NCBI GenBank assembly: GCA_030668755.1
Contig: DAOVEW010000090.1
Span: 1-5,917 of the forward strand
Direction: 5' to 3'
Length of the DNA: 5,917 nucleotides
From: Bacillota bacterium
Lineage (GTDB): Bacteria > Armatimonadota > Hebobacteria > Hebobacterales > Hebobacteraceae
Below are positions 1-5,638 of the stretch, piece after piece. The notes under the pieces were generated by a model that saw only the letters and a list, made by a program, of their open reading frames with translations, searched no databases and was not told the origin of the DNA. Position 1 is the stretch's first letter; each line of letters starts with the position of its first letter. A program made the position numbers and the translations under genes.

Positions 1-1
1 T

Positions 2-460
2 CTCGCACCGAACAACCGCTTCACCCGCGGCTATCTGATGACTGACTGGCAGCATGATACGGCACGCGAGGTGGACTGGATATCGGGCGCAGCGATCTGC
101 ATCAGGCGGGAGGCATGGCAGGATGTCGGTGGGTTCGACGAGGGGTTCTTCATGTACGCCGAGGACATAGACTGGTGCCTTCGGGCACACCAGGCCGGCT
201 GGCGGATCTGGTACCTGCCGGATGCAGCCATCATGCATCGGATTGGCCGAAGCAGCGACCAGCGACCGCTCGCTATGGTGCTTGCGTTTCACCGGAGCAT
301 GGCGCGTTTCTACCGGAAGCACTACGCGGCCCAGTGGCCCTTTGTGCTGCGCTGGCTGCCGGCCTTCGGCATCTGGGTGCGGGCAGCGCTCATCATGGGG
401 CAGGCCCTGTCCAGCCGCGCGCGCGACCTGCTGCGACCTCCGCGGAGACGACAGCCGTGA
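2..460 (+). CDS. Family 2 glycosyltransferase, C-terminal part (rhamnosyltransferase-like), 5' end outside the window
   Basis: The 152 visible residues are the C-terminal portion of a GT-A fold, family 2 glycosyltransferase. Such enzymes move a sugar from a nucleotide-sugar donor to a growing lipid-linked glycan on the cytoplasmic face of the membrane. Seen in order: the motif VDWISGAAICIRREAW (visible residues about 29-44), then GGFDEGFFMYAEDIDWCLR (about 47-65), then AGWRIWYLPDAAIMHRIGRSS. This arrangement is typical of WbbL-like rhamnosyltransferases. The ED-x-D-W-C-L-R segment is the usual place of the catalytic base region. The N-terminal nucleotide-binding half and the start codon lie left of the window. 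The C-terminus is basic and follows a hydrophobic, possibly membrane-associated helix. The TGA stop overlaps the GTG start of the ligase gene, so the two are probably cotranslated. Family assignment is firm. Rhamnose as donor is inference; another deoxyhexose or hexose is possible. Confidence 0.9.
   Translation, partial: LAPNNRFTRGYLMTDWQHDTAREVDWISGAAICIRREAWQDVGGFDEGFFMYAEDIDWCLRAHQAGWRIWYLPDAAIMHRIGRSSDQRPLAMVLAFHRSMARFYRKHYAAQWPFVLRWLPAFGIWVRAALIMGQALSSRARDLLRPPRRRQP
444..448 (+). promoter_or_regulatory. Shine-Dalgarno GGAGA that sets the ligase start
   Basis: GGAGA lies eight bases before the GTG at 457, inside the end of the glycosyltransferase gene. It supports the overlapping GTG as the start. 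The reading frame stays open upstream to 115, but only because it crosses the glycosyltransferase gene in another frame. Confidence 0.6.
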
Positions 461-2949
461 GCCGTTCATCGCGACCAGCTCAGAGCCTTCTTGCAGCCGC
501 CGTCGTGCACGACGTGGCACTGCTAGTTGCCGTCTTCTATGCGCCCATCCTCTGGGGCGGGGTCGCCATTCCCGAGTTCCATTCCGCCGGCACGCTCTCC
601 GCATCGGGCGGGCAGGCGTTCGTCGCCTCTTTCGTCGCCATCGCCGCGCTCGCGGCCCTCGTCGCCCGCTGGCTTCAAGGCAGGGGGCCGGCCGTGCTCC
701 CGAACGCCGTCAATCTCCCTGCCGCTCTGCTTCTGGCGATCTCGGCCCTGAGCGCCCTCTTCTCGGTGAGCCGCCACGCGAGCGCTTTGGAACTCGCGCG
801 CCTGACGGTTGGAGTGCTGCTGTTTTGGCTTGTGGCAAACCGCTCACTCCTTCCGGCGACTCCCGCCAACCTCGTGGCGGCCTCTTTCGGCTGCTCGGTC
901 ATCTTCACGCCACTCATCCCCATCCCCGGCGAGGCGGGAGTTGCCCTGAAGCTCTTCGCCATCATTGCGCTGGCCGCCACCTGCGCCATCATCGTGGCCA
1001 GGCGCGAGGACACCGATCCGACGCGCTGGCTGCTCGTCGCTCTCGTTCTCTCCGCCGCCATCGCAGTCGCTCTGTACGGCCTGAGGGAGAAGGTCGAGGT
1101 ATTTCGCCAGCTGGACAACCCGAGCTGGCAGATCTTCAGCACCTTCTTCAATCCGAACCCGCTCGGCGGGTTCCTGGCCATGATGTTCCCCCTTGCGTTC
1201 AGCCTGACGCTGGCGGCGGCGGCGCTCTGGCAATGGCTGCTCTGGGAGTTCTGCGCGGTTCTGCTGGCACTGGCCATCCTGCCAACGTACTCCAAGGGCG
1301 CAATGCTGGCCTTCGTCGTCGCAATGGCCTGCTACGGCATTCTCATGGCATGGCAGAGCGCAGCAGCGCGGCGCGTCCTGCGCTGGGCGCTGGTGGTCGT
1401 GGTGCTGGGAGCGCTCATCCTGGGAGTGGCCACCTGGCAAGCGACATCAGTTCGCTCGCGCCTGACGTCAGCCCTCGGCGCTCAGCAGACATCGAACATG
1501 TTCCGCATACTCACCTGGAAGGGAACCGCCCGGGTGGCCGCCGCCCATCCCTGGATCGGAGTGGGCCCCTCCGGCTTCAAGTACATCTATCCCAAGTACG
1601 CGATCACAGGCTATGTCGGGGCAGTGCATCAGAACTACCTGCAGATGTTCGCAGAACTCGGCGTCGTCGGAGGGGTGACGTTTCTCTGGCTGCTCGGCGC
1701 GGTGCTGTTCACGGGAAAACGCGCGCTCCGCGCCGCGAAGGACTTCCCAGGGCGTGCACTCGCGATCGCCGGCCTCTGCACTCTCATCGCCTTCCTCGTG
1801 CACAGCTTCCTCGAGTACGACTGGTACATCGGCGCGATTGGCGTGACCTTCTGGCTGATGGCCGGGCTATTGACTCATCAGGCGTTGGGCCGACCTGTTC
1901 TGGCGCTTCCCAGCTCTGATGGGAAGCCGCGGGCGCGGCGACGGAGAACGCGGACCGATACCCAGCCTGCGCTGCCCCAGCTCCCGGAGGCGCGCGAGCT
2001 CCCGTGGCCGGGAAGCACCGGCGGACGAACCGCGGCTGTGCTGGTGGTTGCCCTTGTCCTCTTGGCCTGCGCCTGGCGCCCCGCGAGAAACGCGCTTGCC
2101 CAGCAAGCCCTTAACCGAGGCGACGATGCCCTCATGTCCGGAAACGCACGCGCTGTCGCGCGCCACTACGGGAAGGCCACCGAGTACGACCCGGACTGGG
2201 CGAGGGCTTGGGACCGATTCGGTCTCATCACCGGGTTTACGGGCAGTGTTCCGGACAGCGCGGAGGGAGAAGATGCAAGCCAAGAGCTCATCCAGCAAGG
2301 GGAGCAGGCGATCAAGCGTGCGATAGAGCTGGAGCCGACGAACCATGGCCCTCGGGTGAGCCTGGCGCGGCTGTACGAAGAGACGGGCCGGATGGACGAG
2401 GCGGTGCAGCGGTACCGAGAGGCCCTCGAACTCTTCCCGAACTACACCAAGACCCTCCTGCGCCTGGGAGACGCGTACCGCAAGCTCGGCCAAGAGGAGG
2501 ATGCGCTGCGCACCTATCGCCGACTCGCGGCGTTGGAGGACAGCCCCGCCAATGCGTACCGGGCCCTGGCAGGTGTTGACATAGACACAAACTACGGGTT
2601 CGTACACTACCAGCTTGGGCGAGTCGCCGTGCAAGACTACGATGAGAGCGGGGACCGGGAGAGCCTCGAAACAGCGCTGTCGGAGTTCAACGCCGCGCTC
2701 CGGGTTGTCCGAGATTACTTCACCACGGCCGAGCCGACAGACAAGATGTTCCGCATGCTTCGCCGCCCCCGCGAAGTGCGAACCGAGGATATGAAAAAGC
2801 TGGAGGCGCAGCTCCGGTGGCGGCTAGCCCAGGTACACGAGCGACTCGGTGAAATGGAGCAAGCGGTGGAGGAGAGGAGCGCGGCGCGCGTGATCTGGCC
2901 GCAGGTCGCCGAGGCCGTTGCAGCGGAGGACGAGGGGGAAGCGAAGTGA
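457..2949 (+). CDS. O-antigen ligase/polymerase family membrane protein with C-terminal TPR domain
   Basis: An 830-residue protein of the O-antigen ligase/Wzy_C family. These membrane proteins ligate or polymerise lipid-linked polysaccharide on the outer face of the inner membrane. The N-terminal part (about 10-470) holds roughly a dozen hydrophobic segments. Family landmarks visible are NPNPLGGFLAMMFPL (from N232), TYSKGAM (T277-M283), R350-ILTWKG, HPWIGVGPSGF (H364-F374) in the large outer loop, and HQNYLQMFAELGVVGG from H391. A basic linker (RARRRRTRT, about 492-500) and one more membrane helix (about 525-540) lead into TPR-like helices: about 551-582, 618-662 (RLYEETGRMDEAVQRYREALELFPN), 663-696, and a last one near 787-815. 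The start is the GTG overlapping the glycosyltransferase stop. At 830 residues it is about twice the length of plain WaaL, because of the TPR extension. Whether it ligates or polymerises cannot be told; the TPR part may bind partners or measure chain length (inference). Confidence 0.88.
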   Translation: MSRSSRPAQSLLAAAVVHDVALLVAVFYAPILWGGVAIPEFHSAGTLSASGGQAFVASFVAIAALAALVARWLQGRGPAVLPNAVNLPAALLLAISALSALFSVSRHASALELARLTVGVLLFWLVANRSLLPATPANLVAASFGCSVIFTPLIPIPGEAGVALKLFAIIALAATCAIIVARREDTDPTRWLLVALVLSAAIAVALYGLREKVEVFRQLDNPSWQIFSTFFNPNPLGGFLAMMFPLAFSLTLAAAALWQWLLWEFCAVLLALAILPTYSKGAMLAFVVAMACYGILMAWQSAAARRVLRWALVVVVLGALILGVATWQATSVRSRLTSALGAQQTSNMFRILTWKGTARVAAAHPWIGVGPSGFKYIYPKYAITGYVGAVHQNYLQMFAELGVVGGVTFLWLLGAVLFTGKRALRAAKDFPGRALAIAGLCTLIAFLVHSFLEYDWYIGAIGVTFWLMAGLLTHQALGRPVLALPSSDGKPRARRRRTRTDTQPALPQLPEARELPWPGSTGGRTAAVLVVALVLLACAWRPARNALAQQALNRGDDALMSGNARAVARHYGKATEYDPDWARAWDRFGLITGFTGSVPDSAEGEDASQELIQQGEQAIKRAIELEPTNHGPRVSLARLYEETGRMDEAVQRYREALELFPNYTKTLLRLGDAYRKLGQEEDALRTYRRLAALEDSPANAYRALAGVDIDTNYGFVHYQLGRVAVQDYDESGDRESLETALSEFNAALRVVRDYFTTAEPTDKMFRMLRRPREVRTEDMKKLEAQLRWRLAQVHERLGEMEQAVEERSAARVIWPQVAEAVAAEDEGEAK
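2932..2940 (+). promoter_or_regulatory. Shine-Dalgarno GAGGGGGAA that sets the permease start
   Basis: A purine run rich in G lies five bases before the GTG at 2946, inside the last codons of the ligase gene. It supports the overlapping GTG start of the permease and re-initiation by ribosomes finishing the ligase. Confidence 0.55.
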
Positions 2950-3986
2950 CTCCTCCGGCGAGTCCCCAGCGGCCCTCCCTGCTGGCGAGGCTGAGCCTGC
3001 TCGTAGCCGGTCTCGGCACCTTTCTGGGGGCCACCATATTGCTCGCCTCGAACATCGGCGCAGAGCCGGTTCCCCTTGCCGTGATCGCCGATTCCGCACG
3101 CAGCTATCTGTCGGGCCGGCCGCTCGGCGACGATTCGCAGCTCGCGTACATCTTCTGGCATCTGCGGCTGCCGCGCGTCGCGCTGGGGGCGCTTGTGGGA
3201 ACGGCCCTGACGGTTGCCGGCGGGTCCTTGCAGGGGCTGCTGATGAACCCGCTTGCGGACCCGTATTTGGTGGGCGTGTCCGCGGGCGCGGCGCTGGGAG
3301 CAAGCGCGGTTACAGTCTTGCACTTCGGCCACCTGGCCGGGGGCGCAGTGAAGTGTCTTGTTGCGTTCGGCTCCGGCGCCCTCACCATGCTGCTCGTGCT
3401 CTGGCTGGCGCGGTCCCAGCGACGCATCCAGCGGAACGCCTTCATACTCGCCGGAGTGGTCGTCGGGTCCTTCATGTGGGCGCTCGTCACTTTGCTCATG
3501 ACGCTCGCGGGCCAGGATCTCCAGACCGTCGTGTTCTGGCTCATGGGGAGCCTCTATGGGCAGCTCGACTGGCGGGTTGTCGCGGTCGCTGCGCTGCTAA
3601 TTGGCATCGGATGCTTTGCGCTGTACGCCTATGCCCGCGACCTCAACCTGCTCGCCCTCGGCGAAGAGCAGGCGCGGCATCTCGGGGTGGAGACCGAAAA
3701 GCTCAAGCTCGGGGTGATCATGTTTGCGGCTCTCGTCACGGCGGCTGCGGTCTCGGTAAGCGGCATCATTGGATTCGTGGGTCTGGTCATCCCCCATATC
3801 GCCCGAAAGCTCGTCGGGCCCGACCACCGTGTGCTCCTGCCCACGGCCGGTCTGCTCGGGGCTTCCTTTCTGGTGTGGGCCGACACGCTGGCGCGCGCAA
3901 TCAGCGAGATGTTCCCGGTCGGCGTGCTCACAGCCGTGCTCGGCGCACCGTTCTTCTTCTACTTGTTGAAGCGCAGGAACCGGTAG
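2946..3986 (+). CDS. FecCD/BtuC-family ABC transporter permease
   Basis: A 346-residue inner-membrane permease of the type II importer family that takes up cobalamin, haem or ferric siderophores. It would work as a dimer with a periplasmic binding protein and two ATPase subunits. Family hallmarks are RLPR (74-77), then a glycine-rich helix leading into QGLLMNPLADPYLVGVSAGA (96-115). The ATPase-coupling loop follows, GIIGFVGLVIPHIARKLVG from 273, with IPHIAR at 282-287. The C-terminus is PVGVLTAVLGAPFFFYLLKR (324-343). Length and motif spacing are normal, so the protein looks intact. The N-terminus is short and proline-rich, followed by the first membrane helix at about 17-34. The GTG start overlaps the ligase TGA. 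No binding protein or BtuD/FecE-type ATPase is in the window; the next gene downstream is on the other strand. The substrate cannot be read from the permease alone. Confidence 0.93.
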   Translation: MTPPASPQRPSLLARLSLLVAGLGTFLGATILLASNIGAEPVPLAVIADSARSYLSGRPLGDDSQLAYIFWHLRLPRVALGALVGTALTVAGGSLQGLLMNPLADPYLVGVSAGAALGASAVTVLHFGHLAGGAVKCLVAFGSGALTMLLVLWLARSQRRIQRNAFILAGVVVGSFMWALVTLLMTLAGQDLQTVVFWLMGSLYGQLDWRVVAVAALLIGIGCFALYAYARDLNLLALGEEQARHLGVETEKLKLGVIMFAALVTAAAVSVSGIIGFVGLVIPHIARKLVGPDHRVLLPTAGLLGASFLVWADTLARAISEMFPVGVLTAVLGAPFFFYLLKRRNR

Positions 3987-3990
3987 GGCG

Positions 3991-4023
3991 GTTCTCTCTG
4001 GGAGCTAGCTGATGCCCCAGAAC
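3991..4023 (+). repeat. Weak imperfect inverted repeat between convergent genes
   Basis: GTTCT (3991-3995) pairs with AGAAC (4019-4023), and GGG (4000-4002) can pair with CCC nearby, around an AGCTAGCT core. It sits where the permease gene ends and the hicA gene ends from the other side. There is no T-tract on either side, so a terminator role is only a possibility. Confidence 0.2.
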
Positions 4024-4244
4024 TCCAACGCCTCGTTCCTCGGAATGCCGGCTTCGCGCAAAATGGTACGAACGTAGTCGACCGAGAGTTGGCCGTCGCT
4101 TTTGTCGGCCTGCACGGGGATCGGTCGCGCCAGTCGGGGATGCATCCAAAGCCTATGGTCGCCGCGTGTTCGGACGAAGTGGAAGCCGTGAAACTGGAGG
4201 AGTGCCTCGATCTGACGCGTCGACCTCGGTGGCAGACGCGCCAT
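4005..4244 (-). CDS. hicA: HicA-like toxin (mRNA interferase)
   Basis: A 79-residue protein matching the HicA/YcfA double-stranded-RNA-binding-like fold. Family toxins cut mRNA and block translation. Visible features are an N-terminal amphipathic helix (about 8-18), the GF-x-F-x-R-x-R-G-D-H block at 20-30 with the expected catalytic histidine H30, then a beta strand LWMHP, the PIPVQ strand, and the C-terminal helix VDYVRTILREAGIPRNEAL. HicA proteins usually have a strand ending VPVH followed by a short loop; here that is PIPVQADKSDGQL, slightly longer. The ATG lies one base after the hicB stop and has no clear Shine-Dalgarno of its own, so expression probably depends on translation of hicB. 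It converges with the permease gene, with 18 bases between their stops. Fold assignment is good; activity is inferred. Confidence 0.82.
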   Translation of the reverse strand: MARLPPRSTRQIEALLQFHGFHFVRTRGDHRLWMHPRLARPIPVQADKSDGQLSVDYVRTILREAGIPRNEALEFWGIS

Positions 4245-4245
4245 C

Positions 4246-4638
4246 TCAATGGAGAGATGCTACGCTCGTGACATAGTCAAGTTGCGATAGCAGCGCCGGG
4301 ATGAAATCGACAGTAGGCGGTCGTCGCACCTCGTGGACGAAGACGAGCATGGTATGGTCTTCTCTCGTGATGGGTTGCTCTGGTGCGGGATCAAGCGCGA
4401 ATTCCCTGAGTGCGTCCAGCGGTGTAGGTCGCGATATCTGGTGGCGCTGGCCCCTCTCAAACATGTCGATGACGTAGAGCTCGAGCGCATCCTTCAGTGC
4501 GGTGCGTGCCTCATCTTGTGTGCCGCCGCAGGCTGCTATGTCGACCTCGCAGGCGAGCGCGGTCCATGCGTCGCCGTCACGCTTGAACAGGAAAGTGAAG
4601 GGGATCGCCAGCCTTTCCACCGCTTGCTCCATGTTCAT
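4246..4638 (-). CDS. hicB: HicB-like antitoxin
   Basis: A 130-residue protein whose N-terminal part (about 12-64) matches the HicB partial RNase H-like fold that binds HicA: FTFLFKRDGDAWTAL, EVDIAACGGTQDEARTALKDALELY. The pattern D-G-x-x-W-x-A followed by G-G-T-x-x-E-A is characteristic. The C-terminal half (about 65-130) is proline-rich and does not show an obvious ribbon-helix-helix or helix-turn-helix, so how it would bind DNA is unclear. The start chosen is the ATG after GAGAGAGGG (4642-4650). A second ATG two codons in, at 4632, has a more usual spacing from that site and cannot be excluded. It is the first gene of a two-gene operon with hicA, transcribed from a promoter about 90 bases upstream. 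Confidence 0.8.
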   Translation of the reverse strand: MNMEQAVERLAIPFTFLFKRDGDAWTALACEVDIAACGGTQDEARTALKDALELYVIDMFERGQRHQISRPTPLDALREFALDPAPEQPITREDHTMLVFVHEVRRPPTVDFIPALLSQLDYVTSVASLH

Positions 4639-4726
4639 TCACCCTCTCTCGTAGGCAATCAGCAAACGAGTGGCATGGCTTTGGGGGGCTTCAGAGGAGA
4701 GCTGCAGGCTGCGACGATGCCACCAC

Positions 4727-4741
4727 AGGGATTATAGCCCT
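4727..4741 (-). promoter_or_regulatory. Near-palindrome over the hicBA -10, candidate operator
   Basis: AGGG (4727-4730) and CCCT (4738-4741) are exact inverted arms on each side of the -10 hexamer. Next to it, on the - strand, AAGGGCAT is followed directly by AAGGGCTA, a tandem near-repeat within the promoter spacer. Toxin-antitoxin promoters are commonly autorepressed by the antitoxin at such sites; that role here is inference. Confidence 0.3.
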
Positions 4742-4759
4742 TATGCCCTTTCTGGTAAA
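4731..4759 (-). promoter_or_regulatory. Sigma70-type promoter of hicBA
   Basis: On the - strand the sequence reads TTTACC (4754-4759), a 17-base spacer, then a perfect TATAAT (4731-4736). The -35 matches TTGACA at four of six positions and the spacing is ideal. Transcription would start near 4724 and leave a leader of about 85 bases before hicB. In DNA this GC-rich, a consensus -10 at the right place upstream of hicB is good evidence. Confidence 0.65.
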
Positions 4760-4925
4760 CCACCGTGGGTCCTTTGAGTTCTTCCACATGTCGAGCCACA
4801 GCTACAACGACGGTGGCCCTATAGAGACTTTCTGTAGGGATTGGCGCGAGTCCTTCCTGCGCCTGAGGGCTCTGCTGCGCCCAATCCTAGTTCCGATACC
4901 CCATCGTCCCCGCGGGCAGAGCTTG
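4760..4925. other. Intergenic stretch with no supported gene
   Basis: Between the hicBA promoter and the first + strand -10 element I see no tRNA-like fold, no terminator, no repeat array and no ORF with a usable ribosome binding site. Two short open frames cross it (4743-4928 and 4841-5041), but neither has a Shine-Dalgarno, and the first begins inside the hicBA promoter. Confidence 0.4.
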
Positions 4926-4943
4926 TGATATACTGGATCCAGT
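4926..4943 (+). promoter_or_regulatory. Extended -10 (TGATATACT) overlapping a 12-base perfect palindrome
   Basis: TGATATACT (4926-4934) matches the extended -10 form TGnTATAnT. It runs into ACTGGATCCAGT (4932-4943), a perfect palindrome covering the expected transcription start, where a repressor could sit. No convincing -35 is visible, which extended -10 promoters do not require. A GTG at 4944 just after it opens a frame into the first small membrane protein, so this could drive a longer form of that protein. Confidence 0.4.
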
Positions 4944-5038
4944 GTGAGGGGAGTCGTGGGGCAGGCGATGGCGGAGTTGTCGCCCGAGGAGTGCGCGGGG
5001 TATTGGTGGTCTGCGTCGCACCGAATCTACTCTCTCTG

Positions 5039-5047
5039 TGATATAAT
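5039..5047 (+). promoter_or_regulatory. Perfect extended -10 (TGATATAAT), probably giving a leaderless mRNA
   Basis: TGATATAAT is a consensus extended -10 element. Its last base is separated by seven bases (GACGACC) from the ATG at 5055, so transcription would start at or within a base or two of that ATG. That arrangement is the signature of leaderless genes in several bacterial groups. It agrees with the absence of a Shine-Dalgarno before the ATG. A -35 box is not evident. Confidence 0.55.
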
Positions 5048-5054
5048 GACGACC

Positions 5055-5246
5055 ATGCGCTTACTATTGCGCGCCCTGAAGAAGATGTTTGCGACTGCCT
5101 TCTGGCTCGGCGGCCTGTGGGGCGGATGTTGCACGGTAGTTGGGCTCGCCCTACTGCTCCTGTCTTTGTTTCTTCTGCTGCTCTCCTGGATCATATCCCT
5201 AGCTACTGGCAGCGACTGGGGTTACCGGATCTTCTTCGGCTGGTAA
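5055..5246 (+). CDS. Small hydrophobic membrane protein (63 residues), unknown function
   Basis: I do not recognise this protein. It begins with a short basic segment (MRLLLRALKK), followed by a long hydrophobic stretch at about 12-50. That stretch contains a glycine/cysteine-rich turn (GGLWGGCC, 19-26) and then an almost pure leucine run (about 31-43). It could form one long helix or a tight hairpin of two. The tail is aromatic (DWGYRIFFGW). The basic N-terminus predicts that end in the cytoplasm. The start is uncertain. ATG 5055 is favoured by the extended -10 seven bases before it. The frame is open upstream with ATG 5046, ATG 4968 (only a weak G-rich site before it) and GTG 4944, the last giving 100 residues with a hydrophilic N-terminal extension. 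It is first in a row of three small membrane-protein genes on the same strand. Confidence 0.55.
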   Translation: MRLLLRALKKMFATAFWLGGLWGGCCTVVGLALLLLSLFLLLLSWIISLATGSDWGYRIFFGW

Positions 5247-5286
5247 GACCGTCGGCAACCCGAGCCTCGCCATATCAATCGGCACT

Positions 5287-5291
5287 GGAGG
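5287..5291 (+). promoter_or_regulatory. Shine-Dalgarno GGAGG that sets the second small gene's start
   Basis: GGAGGTGATC runs directly into GTG at 5297, with five bases between the GGAGG core and the start. It rules against starts further upstream at 5117, which would overlap the preceding gene, and against GTG 5291, which overlaps the site itself. Confidence 0.65.
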
Positions 5292-5296
5292 TGATC

Positions 5297-5527
5297 GTGG
5301 AGACAAGGACGTGGAGGGTGCTGTGGTGGCTAATAGGAGTTCTGACCGCGCTCTACATGCTGCTCGGTATGCTGCGCGGCCTCATCGAACACGCGCCGCC
5401 GGCGGTGCTGGCGCTGGCGATGGTAGGGGACGCGGTCTGCGGGGCCGTGGGCACCTTCATAGTGTGGTGCCCCATCTTTCTGCTAGGCGCATGGGTGCGG
5501 CGGCGGTGCGTCGGGAGGGGAGGCTAA
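5297..5527 (+). CDS. Small membrane protein (76 residues) with two predicted helices, unknown function
   Basis: I do not recognise the family. The sequence predicts a basic N-terminus (METRTWR), a first membrane helix at about 8-30 (VLWWLIGVLTALYMLLGML), a short loop EHAPP (31-35), a second helix at about 36-66 that includes a buried aspartate D45 and cysteines 48 and 58, and a strongly basic tail (WVRRRCVGRGG). Both ends should therefore face the cytoplasm. The start is GTG with a strong Shine-Dalgarno. It lies 50 bases after the stop of the preceding small gene and has similar codon use, so the two may share a transcript. Alternatives are a holin-like or accessory subunit of a larger membrane complex; nothing in the sequence decides this. 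Confidence 0.6.
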   Translation: METRTWRVLWWLIGVLTALYMLLGMLRGLIEHAPPAVLALAMVGDAVCGAVGTFIVWCPIFLLGAWVRRRCVGRGG

Positions 5528-5528
5528 A

Positions 5529-5609
5529 GTGGACGTGCTGACACTCGATTTCCCGGGCACTTCAAGGCGGCCGAGGGGTAGAGGGGCGGGAGAATCGGGG
5601 TCATACTAG
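5529..5609 (+). CDS. Possible 26-residue ORF (leader peptide or spurious)
   Basis: A GTG at 5529 follows GGGAGGGGAGG (5513-5523), which ends five bases before it, and opens 26 codons ending in TAG at 5607-5609. The peptide begins MDVLTLDFPGTS and then becomes rich in arginine and glycine (RRPRGRGAGESGSY). It is soluble and basic, unlike its neighbours. The ribosome site is good, but it overlaps a G-rich coding end and may be chance. No family is recognisable. Confidence 0.22.
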   Translation: MDVLTLDFPGTSRRPRGRGAGESGSY

Positions 5610-5619
5610 GAGTTCTGAC
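5607..5619 (+). repeat. 13-base copy of a segment of the second small gene
   Basis: TAGGAGTTCTGAC occurs here and at 5334-5346 inside the second small gene. Allowing a three-base gap, the match extends to CTA-GGAGTTCTGAC-GC. Here the window frame reads ILGVLTA, against LIGVLTA in the intact gene, so it may be the remnant of a decayed tandem copy. The match is short enough that chance is possible. Confidence 0.3.
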
Positions 5620-5631
5620 TGCTGCGCGCAG

Positions 5632-5638
5632 AAGGAGG
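5632..5638 (+). promoter_or_regulatory. Shine-Dalgarno AAGGAGG of the third small gene
   Basis: AAGGAGG is a near-perfect ribosome binding site eight bases before GTG 5647. It decides between that GTG, whose frame is open to the window end, and GTG 5640, which is too close and in a frame that soon stops. Confidence 0.7.

Noticed and set aside
115..456. Upstream extension of the ligase reading frame to an ATG at 115 (944 residues)
   Set aside because: It lies entirely over the glycosyltransferase gene in another frame, reads as low-complexity Arg/Ala-rich sequence, and the GTG at 457 has a Shine-Dalgarno and the overlap typical of this operon.
675..1440. Long antisense open frames opposite the ligase gene
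   Set aside because: Mirror-frame shadows of GC-rich coding sequence with no recognisable motifs.
222..1919. 565-codon open frame on the + strand
   Set aside because: Arg/Pro/Gly-rich shadow of the ligase gene, caused by high GC content; no membrane or domain pattern, whereas the other frame has clear family motifs.
2918..4012. 364-codon + strand frame across the permease gene
   Set aside because: Arg-rich out-of-frame shadow; the overlapping frame is an unmistakable FecCD permease.
3987..4030. Rho-independent terminator between the convergent genes
   Set aside because: The stem is short and interrupted and has no T-run on either side; kept only as a weak inverted repeat.
4333..4737. 134-codon + strand frame opposite hicB
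   Set aside because: Antisense to a well-supported antitoxin gene and running into its promoter; no ribosome site or recognisable domain.
4743..4928. 61-codon + strand ORF
   Set aside because: No Shine-Dalgarno and no -10 at a leaderless distance; its first codons lie inside the hicBA promoter. It cannot be fully excluded but is not supported.
4841..5041. 66-codon TTG-start ORF
   Set aside because: No spaced ribosome site, low-complexity composition, and it overlaps both extended -10 elements.
5117..5296. Longer N-terminus for the second small gene
   Set aside because: It would overlap most of the first small gene, lacks a ribosome site at 5117, and the GGAGG before GTG 5297 is much better.
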